Positions 17,856 to 27,928 of a stretch of 64,000 nucleotides of DNA are shown piece by piece. Both the position numbers and the translations under genes were made by a program. Below the pieces are notes generated by a model. That model did not search any database. It was not told the DNA's origin and saw nothing but the letters and a program-made list of their open reading frames with translations. The DNA is from Bacillus salipaludis (GTDB lineage Bacteria > Bacillota > Bacilli > Bacillales_B > DSM-18226). Numbering within the stretch: position 1 is the stretch's first letter; each line of letters starts with the position of its first letter. Location of the stretch: contig NZ_SMYO01000017.1 of assembly GCF_004358205.1 (NCBI RefSeq), forward strand, positions 1-64,000, given 5' to 3'.

Positions 17856-19553
17856 ATGGAATTAGATTTTGAAGCATTGTTAAATGAAAAGCCGTACTTA
17901 CAGGATATTCGTAAAATTGATTTATTTAAGTATGAGTTAATTTATTCATTAAGGAATGGTCGTGATATTCCCCTTATTATTTATTTTGATAAGTTCTTCC
18001 CTTCTAGGTTACCGATTATTTCTATTAATGAAAAATTATCTCCAATTCCCAAAATACCACATGTATTAAAAAGTGGGGGAGTATGTTACATCGACACTGA
18101 AGGGGTAATATGGAACCAAAATCCTCAAATTACACTTGATTTTGTATTTGAACGAGTTGAGAGAGTTCTGCTTTCAACTCCTCATACAATAGAGTATCAT
18201 CGGGAATTTAGTTATTATTTTGGTACGCAAACGGAAAAAAAGTGGGCAATTGCAAATTATGAAATACAAACAGATCTTGATGAGGTTAATGTATGGACTA
18301 TAAAAAATCGGCCAGTTGCATTTTTAGGAAAGAATAAAAAGTTTAATGTTGTAATTGAAAAATTTTTTAATGCAAAAGTATCCACACAAAATTTAGGTAA
18401 GGCAACCTTTATTTCACTTGATAAGATATATTCTGGTGATGTCCCCCAATATGATAAAAATTGGAGTTATCAAGAAATAATCAAAATTGTAAAAGAGAAT
18501 ATATCTAGCCAAAAATTGGACAAGTTAAAAATTTTAATTGCAAATAAGAAAGATTATTATTATCTCCTTCAATTACCATTATTAACCGGGAACAAAGTGG
18601 TAATTGGACTCTGGTATCAAAAGACCGATTTATCGTTTAAACAAAAAACAAATCCAATTATAGATGAAACTGTATCAGACAAATTTAAAGTCACTCCAAT
18701 TGAGATTTATCAAATTAATGACGATACATTGGTACAAAGAGGTGGCGGCGTCAAAAAAAATCCCAATATATTACTTGTGGGCTGTGGTGCTGTTGGAAGT
18801 GATTTATTATTCCTTTTGGTAAGGTCTGGCTTAAAAAACTTTACTCTTATTGATAAAGATTACTTAGGTATGGCAAATTCATATCGTCATTTTCTTGGAA
18901 TGAACAAAGCTATAAAACTTAAACCCAAGGTTCAACTGTTAAAGGAAGAAATGGAAACGAGATATCCTAACTTGAATGTCATCTCAGTTGAAAAAGAGGT
19001 ATTAGAAGTGATTGATGAAGGTGAAATTAATCTAAATGAGTATGATCTAATCATTGTAGCTGTTGGGGATCCTAATATTGAAAGAAAACTTAATGAGTTG
19101 ATATATAAGACAAGTACTCCTACTATCTTTACCTGGGTCGAAGCATATGGAATTGGAGGGCATGCTCTTCTTGTAAACAATGGTGATAATGGGTGTTATG
19201 AATGTTTAATAGATAATGATTTACAAATAAAGTCCTCATTTGCTAGCAGAAGTGATAAACCTTACATTCAAAATATTAATGGATGTGCTGGATCTTTTAC
19301 CCCATATGGTAGTGTTGACTCAATGGAAACGGCGTTAATTGCCTCAAGACTTATTTTAAGATTTTTAAATGGTGATATTGAAGGAAATCCGCTGGTTTCT
19401 TGGAAGGGATCAGCAAATGAATTTCGATCTCATGGGTTTAAGACTTCGAAGAGATATGATGAACCTTCAGAAAAATTAGCTGAACCAAACTATGATTATA
19501 TTGAAACGCAATGCCCAATTTGTAAAGATAAGGTAGTGGTTTCCACTTCATGA
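17856..19553 (+). CDS. cap2: Cap2: E2-E1 fusion ubiquitin-transfer-like enzyme
   Basis: This 565-residue protein is the conjugating enzyme of type II CBASS. It primes the CD-NTase by linking its C-terminus to a target. The N-terminal E2-like domain carries a likely catalytic Cys77 in SGGVCYID. The C-terminal E1/ThiF adenylation domain has the nucleotide loop VGCGAVGSD (G309-G314) and the LIDKDYLGMAN strand. A likely E1 catalytic Cys477 lies in NGCAGSFTPYG. A zinc site is formed by C447, C450, C553 and C556 (CYEC and CPIC). The stop overlaps the start of cap3 as ATGA. All catalytic parts are present, so the enzyme should be active. Confidence 0.93.
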   Translation: MELDFEALLNEKPYLQDIRKIDLFKYELIYSLRNGRDIPLIIYFDKFFPSRLPIISINEKLSPIPKIPHVLKSGGVCYIDTEGVIWNQNPQITLDFVFERVERVLLSTPHTIEYHREFSYYFGTQTEKKWAIANYEIQTDLDEVNVWTIKNRPVAFLGKNKKFNVVIEKFFNAKVSTQNLGKATFISLDKIYSGDVPQYDKNWSYQEIIKIVKENISSQKLDKLKILIANKKDYYYLLQLPLLTGNKVVIGLWYQKTDLSFKQKTNPIIDETVSDKFKVTPIEIYQINDDTLVQRGGGVKKNPNILLVGCGAVGSDLLFLLVRSGLKNFTLIDKDYLGMANSYRHFLGMNKAIKLKPKVQLLKEEMETRYPNLNVISVEKEVLEVIDEGEINLNEYDLIIVAVGDPNIERKLNELIYKTSTPTIFTWVEAYGIGGHALLVNNGDNGCYECLIDNDLQIKSSFASRSDKPYIQNINGCAGSFTPYGSVDSMETALIASRLILRFLNGDIEGNPLVSWKGSANEFRSHGFKTSKRYDEPSEKLAEPNYDYIETQCPICKDKVVVSTS

Positions 19554-20047
19554 TTATAATGAATTATAAGAATTCCTCTATGTTTATTGAGGAAAATGTA
19601 ATAAAAGTTATTTCAAATTGGAGGCAGGTTAATTTGTCAGATAATGAATCCGGGGGCATGTTAATTGGCGCCATTAGTGATGACCAAAAGATAGTGATGA
19701 TCAATGATCTAACCCTTCCTATTAAGGAAGATATCCAGTCGAGATTTCAGTATATTCGTAGTGAAAAACACAACAATCTTTTAAAAGAAAAATGGCTTGC
19801 AAGTAATAAAACACTAATGTACTTTGGAGAGTGGCACACCCATCCTCAAGATGACCCAATCTATTCTACTCAAGATTATAAAAATTGGAAGATGCTGCTG
19901 AATCATTCCAATACGTTCACAGAAGATCTATTGTTTTTAATTGCTGGGAGAAAGCATTTTAAAATTTGGTTAGGGAATAGAAAAAATAATAAAATAACCC
20001 TTTTGTTCAAAGGAGAATTTAGTGAAATTGATACAAAAAACAATTAA
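19550..20047 (+). CDS. cap3: Cap3: JAMM-type isopeptidase of type II CBASS
   Basis: Cap3 removes the conjugated target from the CD-NTase and so limits activation. The 165-residue protein has the full JAMM zinc motif: E33 in ESGGMLIG, HTHP (H96, H98), S106 and D109 with the canonical H-x10-D spacing. It overlaps cap2 by four bases, and its end overlaps the effector start at 20022 by 26 bases, indicating tight translational coupling. Loss of these residues would abolish activity, and none is missing. Confidence 0.92.
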   Translation: MIIMNYKNSSMFIEENVIKVISNWRQVNLSDNESGGMLIGAISDDQKIVMINDLTLPIKEDIQSRFQYIRSEKHNNLLKEKWLASNKTLMYFGEWHTHPQDDPIYSTQDYKNWKMLLNHSNTFTEDLLFLIAGRKHFKIWLGNRKNNKITLLFKGEFSEIDTKNN

Positions 20048-20966
20048 TCTACTACAGTTGGTTATTAACCACCTATTGGCAAGTGTTATTTTAATGTTAA
20101 TTTTGTTCTTTATGATTATTATAACTTACAAAAAGTTTGGCTGGATCCAGGCTATCTTTAATTTGGTAACAAATTGGATTTGGTTTATAAAAAAAGAATA
20201 TGTTTTGCTTGCTAATTTTTCAAAAAAGGATGGCCATATTTCAGCCATAAAAAATAAGTATCAGGAACAAGGCTGTCTTTATTTAATTAACAATTTTACA
20301 AAAAAATTTAGTCACGACGGCGTAATTGACAAAAATGCACTGGAAGAAATTATCTTTAAACAAATAAAAACTGTTGAAAAAGCCAAAAAAAGGGTTAAAA
20401 AGTCAAACTCACTAATTTATCTTGGTTTCCCTCATGTACCTTTAGGGTTTTTAGACGGGAGGCTTTACAAAGATCTTGATGGTGCTATTTTATATGAATA
20501 CCAAGGAATGGAAAGTGAAACTCTGGGAAAAGGGTTTTATGAATTAAATAAAAAATACAATACAGAAATGGAATTATTTAATAACCGTGATAAATATGAA
20601 GAACTTGAGAAGGAGATTGCTTTAAAAATTGAACAATCATTTCCTATACAGAATGAAGACATAAAAAAAACAGTTAAGGTATCACAAATTCTTTCTTTTG
20701 GGATTTCAAAACCAAACCGATGGAAAATTAACAATTATGCCCAAATTGAACGTTATCAAACAGAATTTGAAAAATTGCTCAAAGAACTAAAAGAAAATGG
20801 TGTTGAAAAAATTCACTTATTTGCAACAACGCCAGTTTCATTAAGTTTTAGTTTAGGAAGAGTAATTCAACACTATCATCCTGAAATAATTATCTACAAT
20901 TACAATAATAATCGTTTTGATTGGGGAATTAACTTAAATAGTAAAGAAGTTATTTTTTTTACATGA
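20022..20966 (+). CDS. CBASS effector: transmembrane-SAVED protein (Cap14-like)
   Basis: The effector senses the cyclic nucleotide and should kill the infected cell by disrupting the membrane. The first 60 residues contain one clear transmembrane helix (about 17-36, SVILMLILFFMIIITY) and a second, weaker hydrophobic helix (about 40-57). The rest matches a SAVED ligand-binding domain, ending with the diagnostic IHLFATTPVSLSFSLGR block and a final NYNNNRFDWG strand. AAAGGAGAATTTA before the GTG at 20022 fixes the start. The gene closes the operon before a terminator. TM-SAVED effectors are a minority effector class in known CBASS loci. Confidence 0.85.
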   Translation: MKLIQKTINLLQLVINHLLASVILMLILFFMIIITYKKFGWIQAIFNLVTNWIWFIKKEYVLLANFSKKDGHISAIKNKYQEQGCLYLINNFTKKFSHDGVIDKNALEEIIFKQIKTVEKAKKRVKKSNSLIYLGFPHVPLGFLDGRLYKDLDGAILYEYQGMESETLGKGFYELNKKYNTEMELFNNRDKYEELEKEIALKIEQSFPIQNEDIKKTVKVSQILSFGISKPNRWKINNYAQIERYQTEFEKLLKELKENGVEKIHLFATTPVSLSFSLGRVIQHYHPEIIIYNYNNNRFDWGINLNSKEVIFFT

Positions 20967-21014
20967 ATATACTTTACGACATAAAATTATTTTATGAAGC
21001 TGGAGGAAATTTGT

Positions 21015-21046
21015 ACACGAGGTAATAAGTTTTCCTCGTGTTTTTT
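21015..21046 (+). terminator. Terminator of the CBASS operon
   Basis: ACACGAGG and CCTCGTGT pair around an 11-nt loop, followed by TTTTTT, 50 bp after the effector stop. Confidence 0.8.
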
Positions 21047-21250
21047 GTTCCACTTCATGATTTTTGCAATCCAGGCCTTTCGTAAGATAAATGAGAACCA
21101 AGGAAGCTTACAACCGCGCAGCTCTTCGTATTCTAGTACGATCTGTAATGCCGCATCTTAAAATTGTATCAAATCATAAAAGTTATGACACTACATATTT
21201 TATTTTAGCTAACTTATGGGTTTCCCTTAACTATTTTTTAAAATGCACAA

Positions 21251-21283
21251 AAAACTCCCGTACAAGTTTAACAGGAGTTTTTA
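21251..21283. terminator. Terminator at the 3' end of the restriction operon
   Basis: AAAACTCC and GGAGTTTT form a symmetric stem 25 bp beyond the hsdR stop (minus strand). It may stop transcription from both sides. Nothing else is evident between here and the CBASS terminator. Confidence 0.65.
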
Positions 21284-21307
21284 TCAGATATTATGATTAA
21301 TTTTTTT

Positions 21308-24300
21308 TTAACTGATTTTTACCTTTGCAGTTTCTTTTAATGACTGTACTACATTTACGATATCATCGACCGTCTTATCATCGAATAAACCATAAACACC
21401 TTCATTGTGTAGCGAAACAAAAGGCTGATCCAAAAGTTTACCTGGCTCTAGGATGCCATTTACACTTAGATAATCAATGATCATGTTGATAAAATTTATC
21501 TGATTGGCATTTAAATTTGTTCTTTGGATAAGGGCTGCAAAAGCATCTTGTGCTGCACTTCTTTCAAGTCCTACAAGGCTCCGGACAAATATGCCAAATG
21601 AGTTCTCATCCCCTAAGGAAAACTCCTTATTAAACTGTTCTTTTGTGCCAATTTGTTCTTTTTCAAGCATATCCGCAAATGATTCAATGTCGGTTAAGGT
21701 AATGGCTCTATTTCTTTTTAATTTCTGAATGGCAATATGGTCTTGGTGTTTTTGAACGTATTCACTAATATGCGCTTTATAGTCCTTGAAATCACCAAAT
21801 GAAGGCAACGATTCATCAAAATTTATTTCTTTTAATTCATCCTCAAAGTTTGTGTGAACGATTACCTTTTTATCTTTATCGATCAGACGGATTAATTCAC
21901 GAAACACTTTTCGGACTTCGTTTAAATCCACCGCAGATGTTCGTTCGAAAAAACGCAAGTCCATTACTTCCTTAATCATTTCGACATGATCCGCTACTTT
22001 TGGTACTATTCTTTTTTGGTAAATCGCTTCGGCGATTGTTTGGAGCTGCTTTTTCTTTGTGTCTGCACCTGGTATTACCGTAATTCCTAGAATCGAACGT
22101 TGAAGTCTAATTACCAACAGATCCACCCGTTTTTTATCCTCCGGCTCAGAATCATATATAAGCTTTGCAAACCCCTCTTCCTCTGTCAGGCGCTGCATGT
22201 CAAGATCTTCAAGCCTTTCCCAGCTCTCGGGATGGCGGAATTTTAAAAGTGTGGTCATATACGGTCGAATGGCGAAATGATGCTCATCCATTCCTTTAAG
22301 CTGTCGGGTCAATAGCCCAATCAGTTCGTTTCGGATTTGGTCGTACATTCTGCCCGATGCGTACAATTCCCTGACCAAATGCGCTCGTTCAATGAAGAGT
22401 TGCCCTGTTAAATGCAAGGGCGTTGGTTTGGCTTCCTCTTTTTTTCCAAATTTAAAATATTCCACATTGCCACAAAGGTCAAAAAGCAGGGCATGTGTTT
22501 TATGAACACCAGGTTCAAACAAATCTTCATGCAGTCGCGTACCCCGACCTATCATCTGCCAAAACTTCGATAAAGAAAATACAGGTTTAAACATGACTAA
22601 ATTGACAACTTCAGGTACGTCAATCCCAGTATCAAGCATATCTACTGATACAGCAATATGAGGAGCTTTATCCCCTTGTTTAAAATTTTCAATCAAAGTG
22701 TCTGCATATGGTACTTTGTAATGGATTTCAGCTGCAAACTTACCCTTTAGATGTGGCATCATCTCATCGAATACTTCAACAATTTGGTGAGCATGCTCAT
22801 TGTTCCGGGCAAATACGATGGTTTTGCCTAACCGATCCCCGCCTGCTACTTTTATCCCGTGTTCAAATAGAACCTCAATCGCGCGCCTTATTGTATCCTT
22901 ATTATATAAAAACTTATATACTTCCTCTTTATTAACCTTTTTATCTTGCTTATGTGGCATAACCCGTTTATCGTATTCTTCTTGCTCCTCCGGAGATAAC
23001 TCATCACGGTCTATTCCCTCATGAAGAAACTTGAAAAATACGGATACAGGTTTAACAGGCACAAGATTTTTATCTTCAATTGCCTGTTCATACTCATAAG
23101 CAAAAGTGGGGATTCCCTTTTTTAATCTGAAAAAGTCGTAAGTATCATGGTCGACATCAGATTTTGGTGTAGCAGTTAGTCCGAGCAAAAGAGAATCAAA
23201 ATACTGAAATACTTGCCCGAATTTGTTGTAAATAGACCTATGTGCTTCATCTATGATAATTAAATCAAAGAAACCGACACTAAATTTCGGTTTAACGCCA
23301 GGTTGGATAAAGCTCATCATCGTTTGGTAGGTAGAAAAATATATTCGCGCGGACGGATCATCTTTATCCTCAAGTAAATTACACGTAGTCACACTTGGTA
23401 AATGTTTTTTAAATTCCTTGGCAGCCTGTTTAACCAGCTCCCTACGATCGGCAAGAAACAGGGCATTTTTTACCCAACCGGCACGTTTTAAAAAGTCGAC
23501 CAAGGCGATTGCTGTCCGTGTTTTTCCGGTACCTGTTGCCATAACAAGAAGAGAACGACGATGTCCTCCTTCATAGGTTTCAGCAACACGCTTAATTGCT
23601 TCAATTTGATATAAACGACCGGCAATCATTGAATTTGTCTTATATTCAGCTGTGTTTTTCCGTTCTTTTCTTTTTTGAATTGCCCAATCTAAATCTGACT
23701 TTGAATAGAAAGAAGCAATTTTTCTAGGAGGATAAAACGTATCATCCCAAATCCATGTTTCATATCCATTGGTGTAAAACATGATTGGGCGCTGCCCATA
23801 CTGTTGTTCAAGCTGATTCGCGTATAAAAATGCTTGATTTTTCCCTTTTTGAGCATCCTGGATTGTGCTTTTAACTTCTATTACGGCAAAAGGTAAACCA
23901 TCATTTGCCCATAAGACATAATCACAGTATCCAAGTCCTGTTCGGTTTGGCATCCCCTGAACTTCGTACTCTCTTACATTTTGACCATGGGGATTCCATC
24001 CTGCTTCACGAAGCATAATATCAATTATAAGCTGTCGTGTACGAGCTTCATTTTCCGGAGTGAACTTTGGTATAGGCTTTGATGATTTATGCGTCAGTTC
24101 GTCAATTTTAGTTTTTAGTTTAGCGTTTTCTTCTTCAACTTTTTGAATGCGAGCATCTTTTTCGGCAATTTGTTTTTCCAATTTTTGAAGGTGTTCTGTC
24201 GTGTCCGTGGTTTTACTTGTATTCGTTGGTATCAGTCCACGATCAAAAGATAAATTTTTTAATGGTTTGTCTAAATAATAGTCTTGAAGCCAATCCAAAA

Positions 24301-24664
24301 AAACAAATAAATGCTCAAATATAAGTAAAGATTGTTCTGAAGTAAGCGGCGCATCATCATGTACGGCAATATTACCAAGCTTAATAATCAACCTTATGGG
24401 TTGAAAAAGATCAGGTGAGATAGTTTCTTGAAACGATTTCGTATGAACAAGATCACCTAGCATGTATTTTTCTTTTTCCGGGTATTCCAAATAACCGTCG
24501 GTGCTGTACATCCAACGCACGGCACGTTCAAGTGCCGCGCGACAATAAAATAGCGATGTACGTGGGTTCGCAAATACATTTGTTTCCGCCTCAGATGCGT
24601 ATTCATGAAGTGTTTGCCATTGCGGATATTCTTTTAAAAAATCAACATTTAATGGCATAATCAT
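21308..24664 (-). CDS. hsdR: Type I restriction enzyme, R subunit (HsdR) with N-terminal DUF4145-like domain
   Basis: HsdR is the ATP-driven translocase and nuclease of a type I restriction complex. Four parts are visible in 1118 residues. A DUF4145-like helical region (about 20-135, including KLGNIAVHDD) is followed by a coiled coil (155-190). A PD-(D/E)XK nuclease core has DYVLW...FAVIEVKST near 250-270. An SF2 helicase carries MATGTGKTRTA, IIDEAHRS and LLGLTATPK, and the long C-terminal part resembles EcoEI-type R subunits. The start overlaps the end of hsdS by 23 bp. The order hsdM-hsdS-hsdR on one strand suggests a single operon. All nuclease and ATPase motifs look intact. Confidence 0.93.
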   Translation of the reverse strand: MIMPLNVDFLKEYPQWQTLHEYASEAETNVFANPRTSLFYCRAALERAVRWMYSTDGYLEYPEKEKYMLGDLVHTKSFQETISPDLFQPIRLIIKLGNIAVHDDAPLTSEQSLLIFEHLFVFLDWLQDYYLDKPLKNLSFDRGLIPTNTSKTTDTTEHLQKLEKQIAEKDARIQKVEEENAKLKTKIDELTHKSSKPIPKFTPENEARTRQLIIDIMLREAGWNPHGQNVREYEVQGMPNRTGLGYCDYVLWANDGLPFAVIEVKSTIQDAQKGKNQAFLYANQLEQQYGQRPIMFYTNGYETWIWDDTFYPPRKIASFYSKSDLDWAIQKRKERKNTAEYKTNSMIAGRLYQIEAIKRVAETYEGGHRRSLLVMATGTGKTRTAIALVDFLKRAGWVKNALFLADRRELVKQAAKEFKKHLPSVTTCNLLEDKDDPSARIYFSTYQTMMSFIQPGVKPKFSVGFFDLIIIDEAHRSIYNKFGQVFQYFDSLLLGLTATPKSDVDHDTYDFFRLKKGIPTFAYEYEQAIEDKNLVPVKPVSVFFKFLHEGIDRDELSPEEQEEYDKRVMPHKQDKKVNKEEVYKFLYNKDTIRRAIEVLFEHGIKVAGGDRLGKTIVFARNNEHAHQIVEVFDEMMPHLKGKFAAEIHYKVPYADTLIENFKQGDKAPHIAVSVDMLDTGIDVPEVVNLVMFKPVFSLSKFWQMIGRGTRLHEDLFEPGVHKTHALLFDLCGNVEYFKFGKKEEAKPTPLHLTGQLFIERAHLVRELYASGRMYDQIRNELIGLLTRQLKGMDEHHFAIRPYMTTLLKFRHPESWERLEDLDMQRLTEEEGFAKLIYDSEPEDKKRVDLLVIRLQRSILGITVIPGADTKKKQLQTIAEAIYQKRIVPKVADHVEMIKEVMDLRFFERTSAVDLNEVRKVFRELIRLIDKDKKVIVHTNFEDELKEINFDESLPSFGDFKDYKAHISEYVQKHQDHIAIQKLKRNRAITLTDIESFADMLEKEQIGTKEQFNKEFSLGDENSFGIFVRSLVGLERSAAQDAFAALIQRTNLNANQINFINMIIDYLSVNGILEPGKLLDQPFVSLHNEGVYGLFDDKTVDDIVNVVQSLKETAKVKIS

Positions 24665-25895
24665 TCACCTTAGTTTCATTAAATTGGAGTTCTCCGGTAA
24701 ATGCATGATGTAATATAGATTGACGATACTCTTCCAGTTTTGATAATTGATTTTCAAGATGTTTTTTTTGAATATTTATTTCACAAATAATATTAGAAAA
24801 TTCCTTTTGTAGTTCAAAAGGTGGTAAGTATATTTCAAAATCTTTTATCTGTTTAAAATTAAATGCTTGCCTTGTAGCACCTGCATTTTGTGAAAGAATT
24901 TTCTTCTGATAGTTATCATTAGATAAAAAATAGCTCAAAAATTCTGGTACAAGCATATTTAGTTTAGGCCTAATAATACAAACGTGTTGGTTAACATTAG
25001 CGTTATCGTCCTCTCCATAATAAACAGCTACTCTTCCAATGGAAGCCCCTGTAATATTAATTAGAACATCATTCTTTTTTACCCAAGTACGTTTCATTTT
25101 TTTGTGTACTTCATCATCAATGTGAACAATGTCTGAATAATCGATTCTATTCATAAGAACATTTTGGCTTCTTATAAATAAAATTCCTTCAGATTTATAA
25201 ACCTTTTTTCCCCCTAAAGGAGTTGAACCGCTTGAGACAAGAGAAGAGATTGTTTCAATGTTAGTTTTTTCAAAATTATGTTGATTGGCTGTTGGTTCCC
25301 CAAACATCTCAAGAAAAACAGAGCGAACCAACTCATCCATCTTTGTAATTACTTCTTTACGCTTTTGAATAAGAATTTCTAACTCTGTAAAAACATCTGC
25401 AATTATCTTTTGGATGTTCAGAGAGGGTAAAGGAATTTTTAATTTAGATAAAACTGAGGCATTTACACCAGGCTGAGTCGATCCGTTTGAAACAGTATTA
25501 ATCTGATTCCAATATGATCTAGATTGCATAAAAGTCCATAAATATCTAGGTAAGACAAGGTTTTTATTTGGTTTTATTCTAATTAAGTAAGAGGCAAATA
25601 CCGATTCTGGAGGAGATTTTATTAAAAAGCTCTTTCCTGTAGTGGCCCCTGTCCTTGCAACTACAATATCACCATCGAATAGTTTATATTTATTTGTTTC
25701 TGCATCACTTATTTCACAGTAAGGAGTCTCTTCCCAATTAACATTATTATCTTGTATATCAGTAATTCTAAGGAATTTAGGTCCAATTTCCTTTTTTGAT
25801 GAAGATTGTGTATAACCATATTGTATTTCTTCACTAATATCTTTTAACGTTACTTGCCGTAATTTAAATATTATTTTCTCTATTGTATTCTTCAC
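24642..25895 (-). CDS. hsdS: Type I restriction-modification specificity subunit (HsdS)
   Basis: The 417-residue S subunit sets the recognition sequence through two target-recognition domains. Each half shows the family pattern: GDIVVARTGATTGKSF in the first domain and VLINITGASIGRVAVYYG in the second. Each is followed by a central or terminal helix ending in an L/E-rich segment (LEEYRQSILHHAFTGEL). The start overlaps the hsdM stop by four bases (ATGA). The bipartite site it reads cannot be predicted here. Confidence 0.92.
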   Translation of the reverse strand: MKNTIEKIIFKLRQVTLKDISEEIQYGYTQSSSKKEIGPKFLRITDIQDNNVNWEETPYCEISDAETNKYKLFDGDIVVARTGATTGKSFLIKSPPESVFASYLIRIKPNKNLVLPRYLWTFMQSRSYWNQINTVSNGSTQPGVNASVLSKLKIPLPSLNIQKIIADVFTELEILIQKRKEVITKMDELVRSVFLEMFGEPTANQHNFEKTNIETISSLVSSGSTPLGGKKVYKSEGILFIRSQNVLMNRIDYSDIVHIDDEVHKKMKRTWVKKNDVLINITGASIGRVAVYYGEDDNANVNQHVCIIRPKLNMLVPEFLSYFLSNDNYQKKILSQNAGATRQAFNFKQIKDFEIYLPPFELQKEFSNIICEINIQKKHLENQLSKLEEYRQSILHHAFTGELQFNETKVNDYAIKC

Positions 25896-27388
25896 CCTAA
25901 CATCTCCCCTATTTTTTGAAGACCTGCTTTAATTTCATTTTCCAGGTTATTTATTTCCTGAAGGATCTGCTTTGGGGAAGAATAGCTTACTTCTTCAAAA
26001 ACTTGTTCCATATAACGTTTAATACTTAAATCGTAGTTATTGGCGCGAATTTCATCAACTTCAACAAAGAACGACTGTTCAGTTCGTGCTCGCGTTCTTT
26101 CTGCATCAAGGTTGTGAAAACGATTAATAATATCCGGAATGTTGTTTTCTTCATGATTAGTTAAATCTAATTCACGGCGGTTATCATCAAGTGAATAACC
26201 ATCTGCTTTCATATCGTAAAACCACACCTGATCCGTTCCACCGATGCTTGTTTTTTGAAAAATCATGATTGCAGTTGAAACCCCCGCATACGGCTTGAAC
26301 ACACCTGAAGGCATCGAGATAATTGCCTCTAATTTATGGTTATCTATAATTTCTTTCCGAATAGCAACGTGTGCATTAGACGATCCAAATAGTACACCAT
26401 CCGGTACCACAACAGCACAGCGACCACCGTTTTTGAGTAGACGGAGCATTAGCGCCAAAAACAATAACTCCGTTTTCTTTGTTTTAACTTTGGCAAGCAG
26501 GTTATCAGCTACTTCGCTATAATCAAGGGACCCTTTGAATGGAGGATTGGCTAACACTAGAGTATATTGTTCTTCCTCCAAATTCCCCTTTGAAAGAGAA
26601 TCTTTATATTCCATATTGGGATCTTCTACTGCATGAAGCATAAGATTCATGCTGGCAATACGGAGCATGGTTTGGTCCGTATCAAATCCATAGAACATGG
26701 ATTTTTTATAATGATCCTGAAGCGATTCATTTCCTGACTTAATAAATAACTCTTCATTAAAGTTCTTTGTAATGTATTCAGCAGCTGCAACAAGAAAACC
26801 AGCGGTCCCGGCAGCTGGGTCCACGATTTTATCACCTAAAGATGGCTGCATAAGCTCCACCATCATTTTGATGATGTGGCGTGGTGTACGAAATTGACCA
26901 TTTGTGCCTGAAGTGGATAGCTTTGAAAGAAGGTATTCGTATAAATCACCCATGGTGTCTTTATTTTTGTCCGTCATTTCTTCCAAAAGCGCATCAATAG
27001 CCGTTACGACTCGCTGAAGCAGCTGCGGGGTAGGGATAATAAAAACAGCATTGTCCAAATGCCTTGCAAACTTGGAGTCTTTTCCGCCTAGCTCTTTCAT
27101 GTGCTGAAAGGCTTTGTCTTTTACAATTTCAAACATTTCTTGTGCATCAGTCTTATTTTTAAAATTAGACCAGCGGATATCACTGTCTTCCTCGGTAAAT
27201 ATTGGGTTTGTTATTTTACCACCGCTTAGTCTTGCACGGCGCTCCTGTTTTGTTTGTTGTTCATCAAGTTGCTTCATGAAAAGTAAATAAGTAATTTGTT
27301 CGATAACAGACAGTGGGTTAGAAATTCCACCTGTCCAAAACGTTTCCCATATGTTATCAACTTTATTTTTAAATTCACCTGTAAGCAT
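25892..27388 (-). CDS. hsdM: Type I DNA methyltransferase subunit (HsdM)
   Basis: The 498-residue M subunit methylates adenine in the sequence chosen by HsdS. Motif I DPAAGTAGFLVAA and the catalytic motif IV NPPF (in LVLANPPFKGSL) are intact, and an N-terminal helical bundle precedes them. A GGGGGAG box lies four bases before the ATG at 27388. It is the first gene of the operon, as expected if methylation must come before restriction on plasmid entry. Confidence 0.94.
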   Translation of the reverse strand: MLTGEFKNKVDNIWETFWTGGISNPLSVIEQITYLLFMKQLDEQQTKQERRARLSGGKITNPIFTEEDSDIRWSNFKNKTDAQEMFEIVKDKAFQHMKELGGKDSKFARHLDNAVFIIPTPQLLQRVVTAIDALLEEMTDKNKDTMGDLYEYLLSKLSTSGTNGQFRTPRHIIKMMVELMQPSLGDKIVDPAAGTAGFLVAAAEYITKNFNEELFIKSGNESLQDHYKKSMFYGFDTDQTMLRIASMNLMLHAVEDPNMEYKDSLSKGNLEEEQYTLVLANPPFKGSLDYSEVADNLLAKVKTKKTELLFLALMLRLLKNGGRCAVVVPDGVLFGSSNAHVAIRKEIIDNHKLEAIISMPSGVFKPYAGVSTAIMIFQKTSIGGTDQVWFYDMKADGYSLDDNRRELDLTNHEENNIPDIINRFHNLDAERTRARTEQSFFVEVDEIRANNYDLSIKRYMEQVFEEVSYSSPKQILQEINNLENEIKAGLQKIGEMLG

Positions 27389-27928
27389 GGTTCTCCCCCA
27401 AAATATGATTAAATTATAAAATTCTATGAAGATAGGTAAAAATCCTCTCGACCTTTATTTTAACATAGTAAAAGAGCTCAAGCATTTGCCTGAGCCCTTT
27501 AATATTTTACCAACTTTAGTTTATTATTTCTGACAACTCTCCCACTTTTAGGGCATTTAAGCTGGGGACTTTCGTTTTAGATACCAAATACACACACTTT
27601 TTTCAACGACCATACATTTGCGAATGGCGTTAAGTTAAAAATGAACGTATGGTGGATAACGATCCGTTGATGGAGCAAGCATTTTAACAGAAGCAGGGCG
27701 CTTTCTTCCTCTAAAAGTTATTGTAGTTCATTGGATACCTAAAACAGGCTTAAGCCTGTAATATAAGCCTAAAAGCAAAAAAAACCCCTTAATCATCAAG
27801 AAGGGGTTAAATTGGGTACCAACAGATTGATTAGAGAGTAGAAATACTCGCTTTTTTATTGAAGGAAAAAACGGTTAAATAGCGAAAATAAAACGAGGGG
27901 AATTTTGGTGTGAAAGGAGTGGTAAAAA
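27389..27928. other. Intergenic region with terminators and a REP-like palindrome
   Basis: No gene is evident. The stretch holds a hairpin AGAGCTCAAGC...GCCTGAGCCC (27472-27497), a 16-bp perfect palindrome ACAGGCTTAAGCCTGT (27744-27759) followed by AATATAAGCC, and a strong hairpin AACCCCTT...AAGGGGTT (27784-27809). The palindrome belongs to the dispersed family also found at 16274, 29893 and 35766. Confidence 0.5.

Noticed and set aside
21091..21300. 69-codon plus-strand frame between the CBASS terminator and hsdR
   Set aside because: No ribosome binding site, and it runs through the terminator at 21251-21283.
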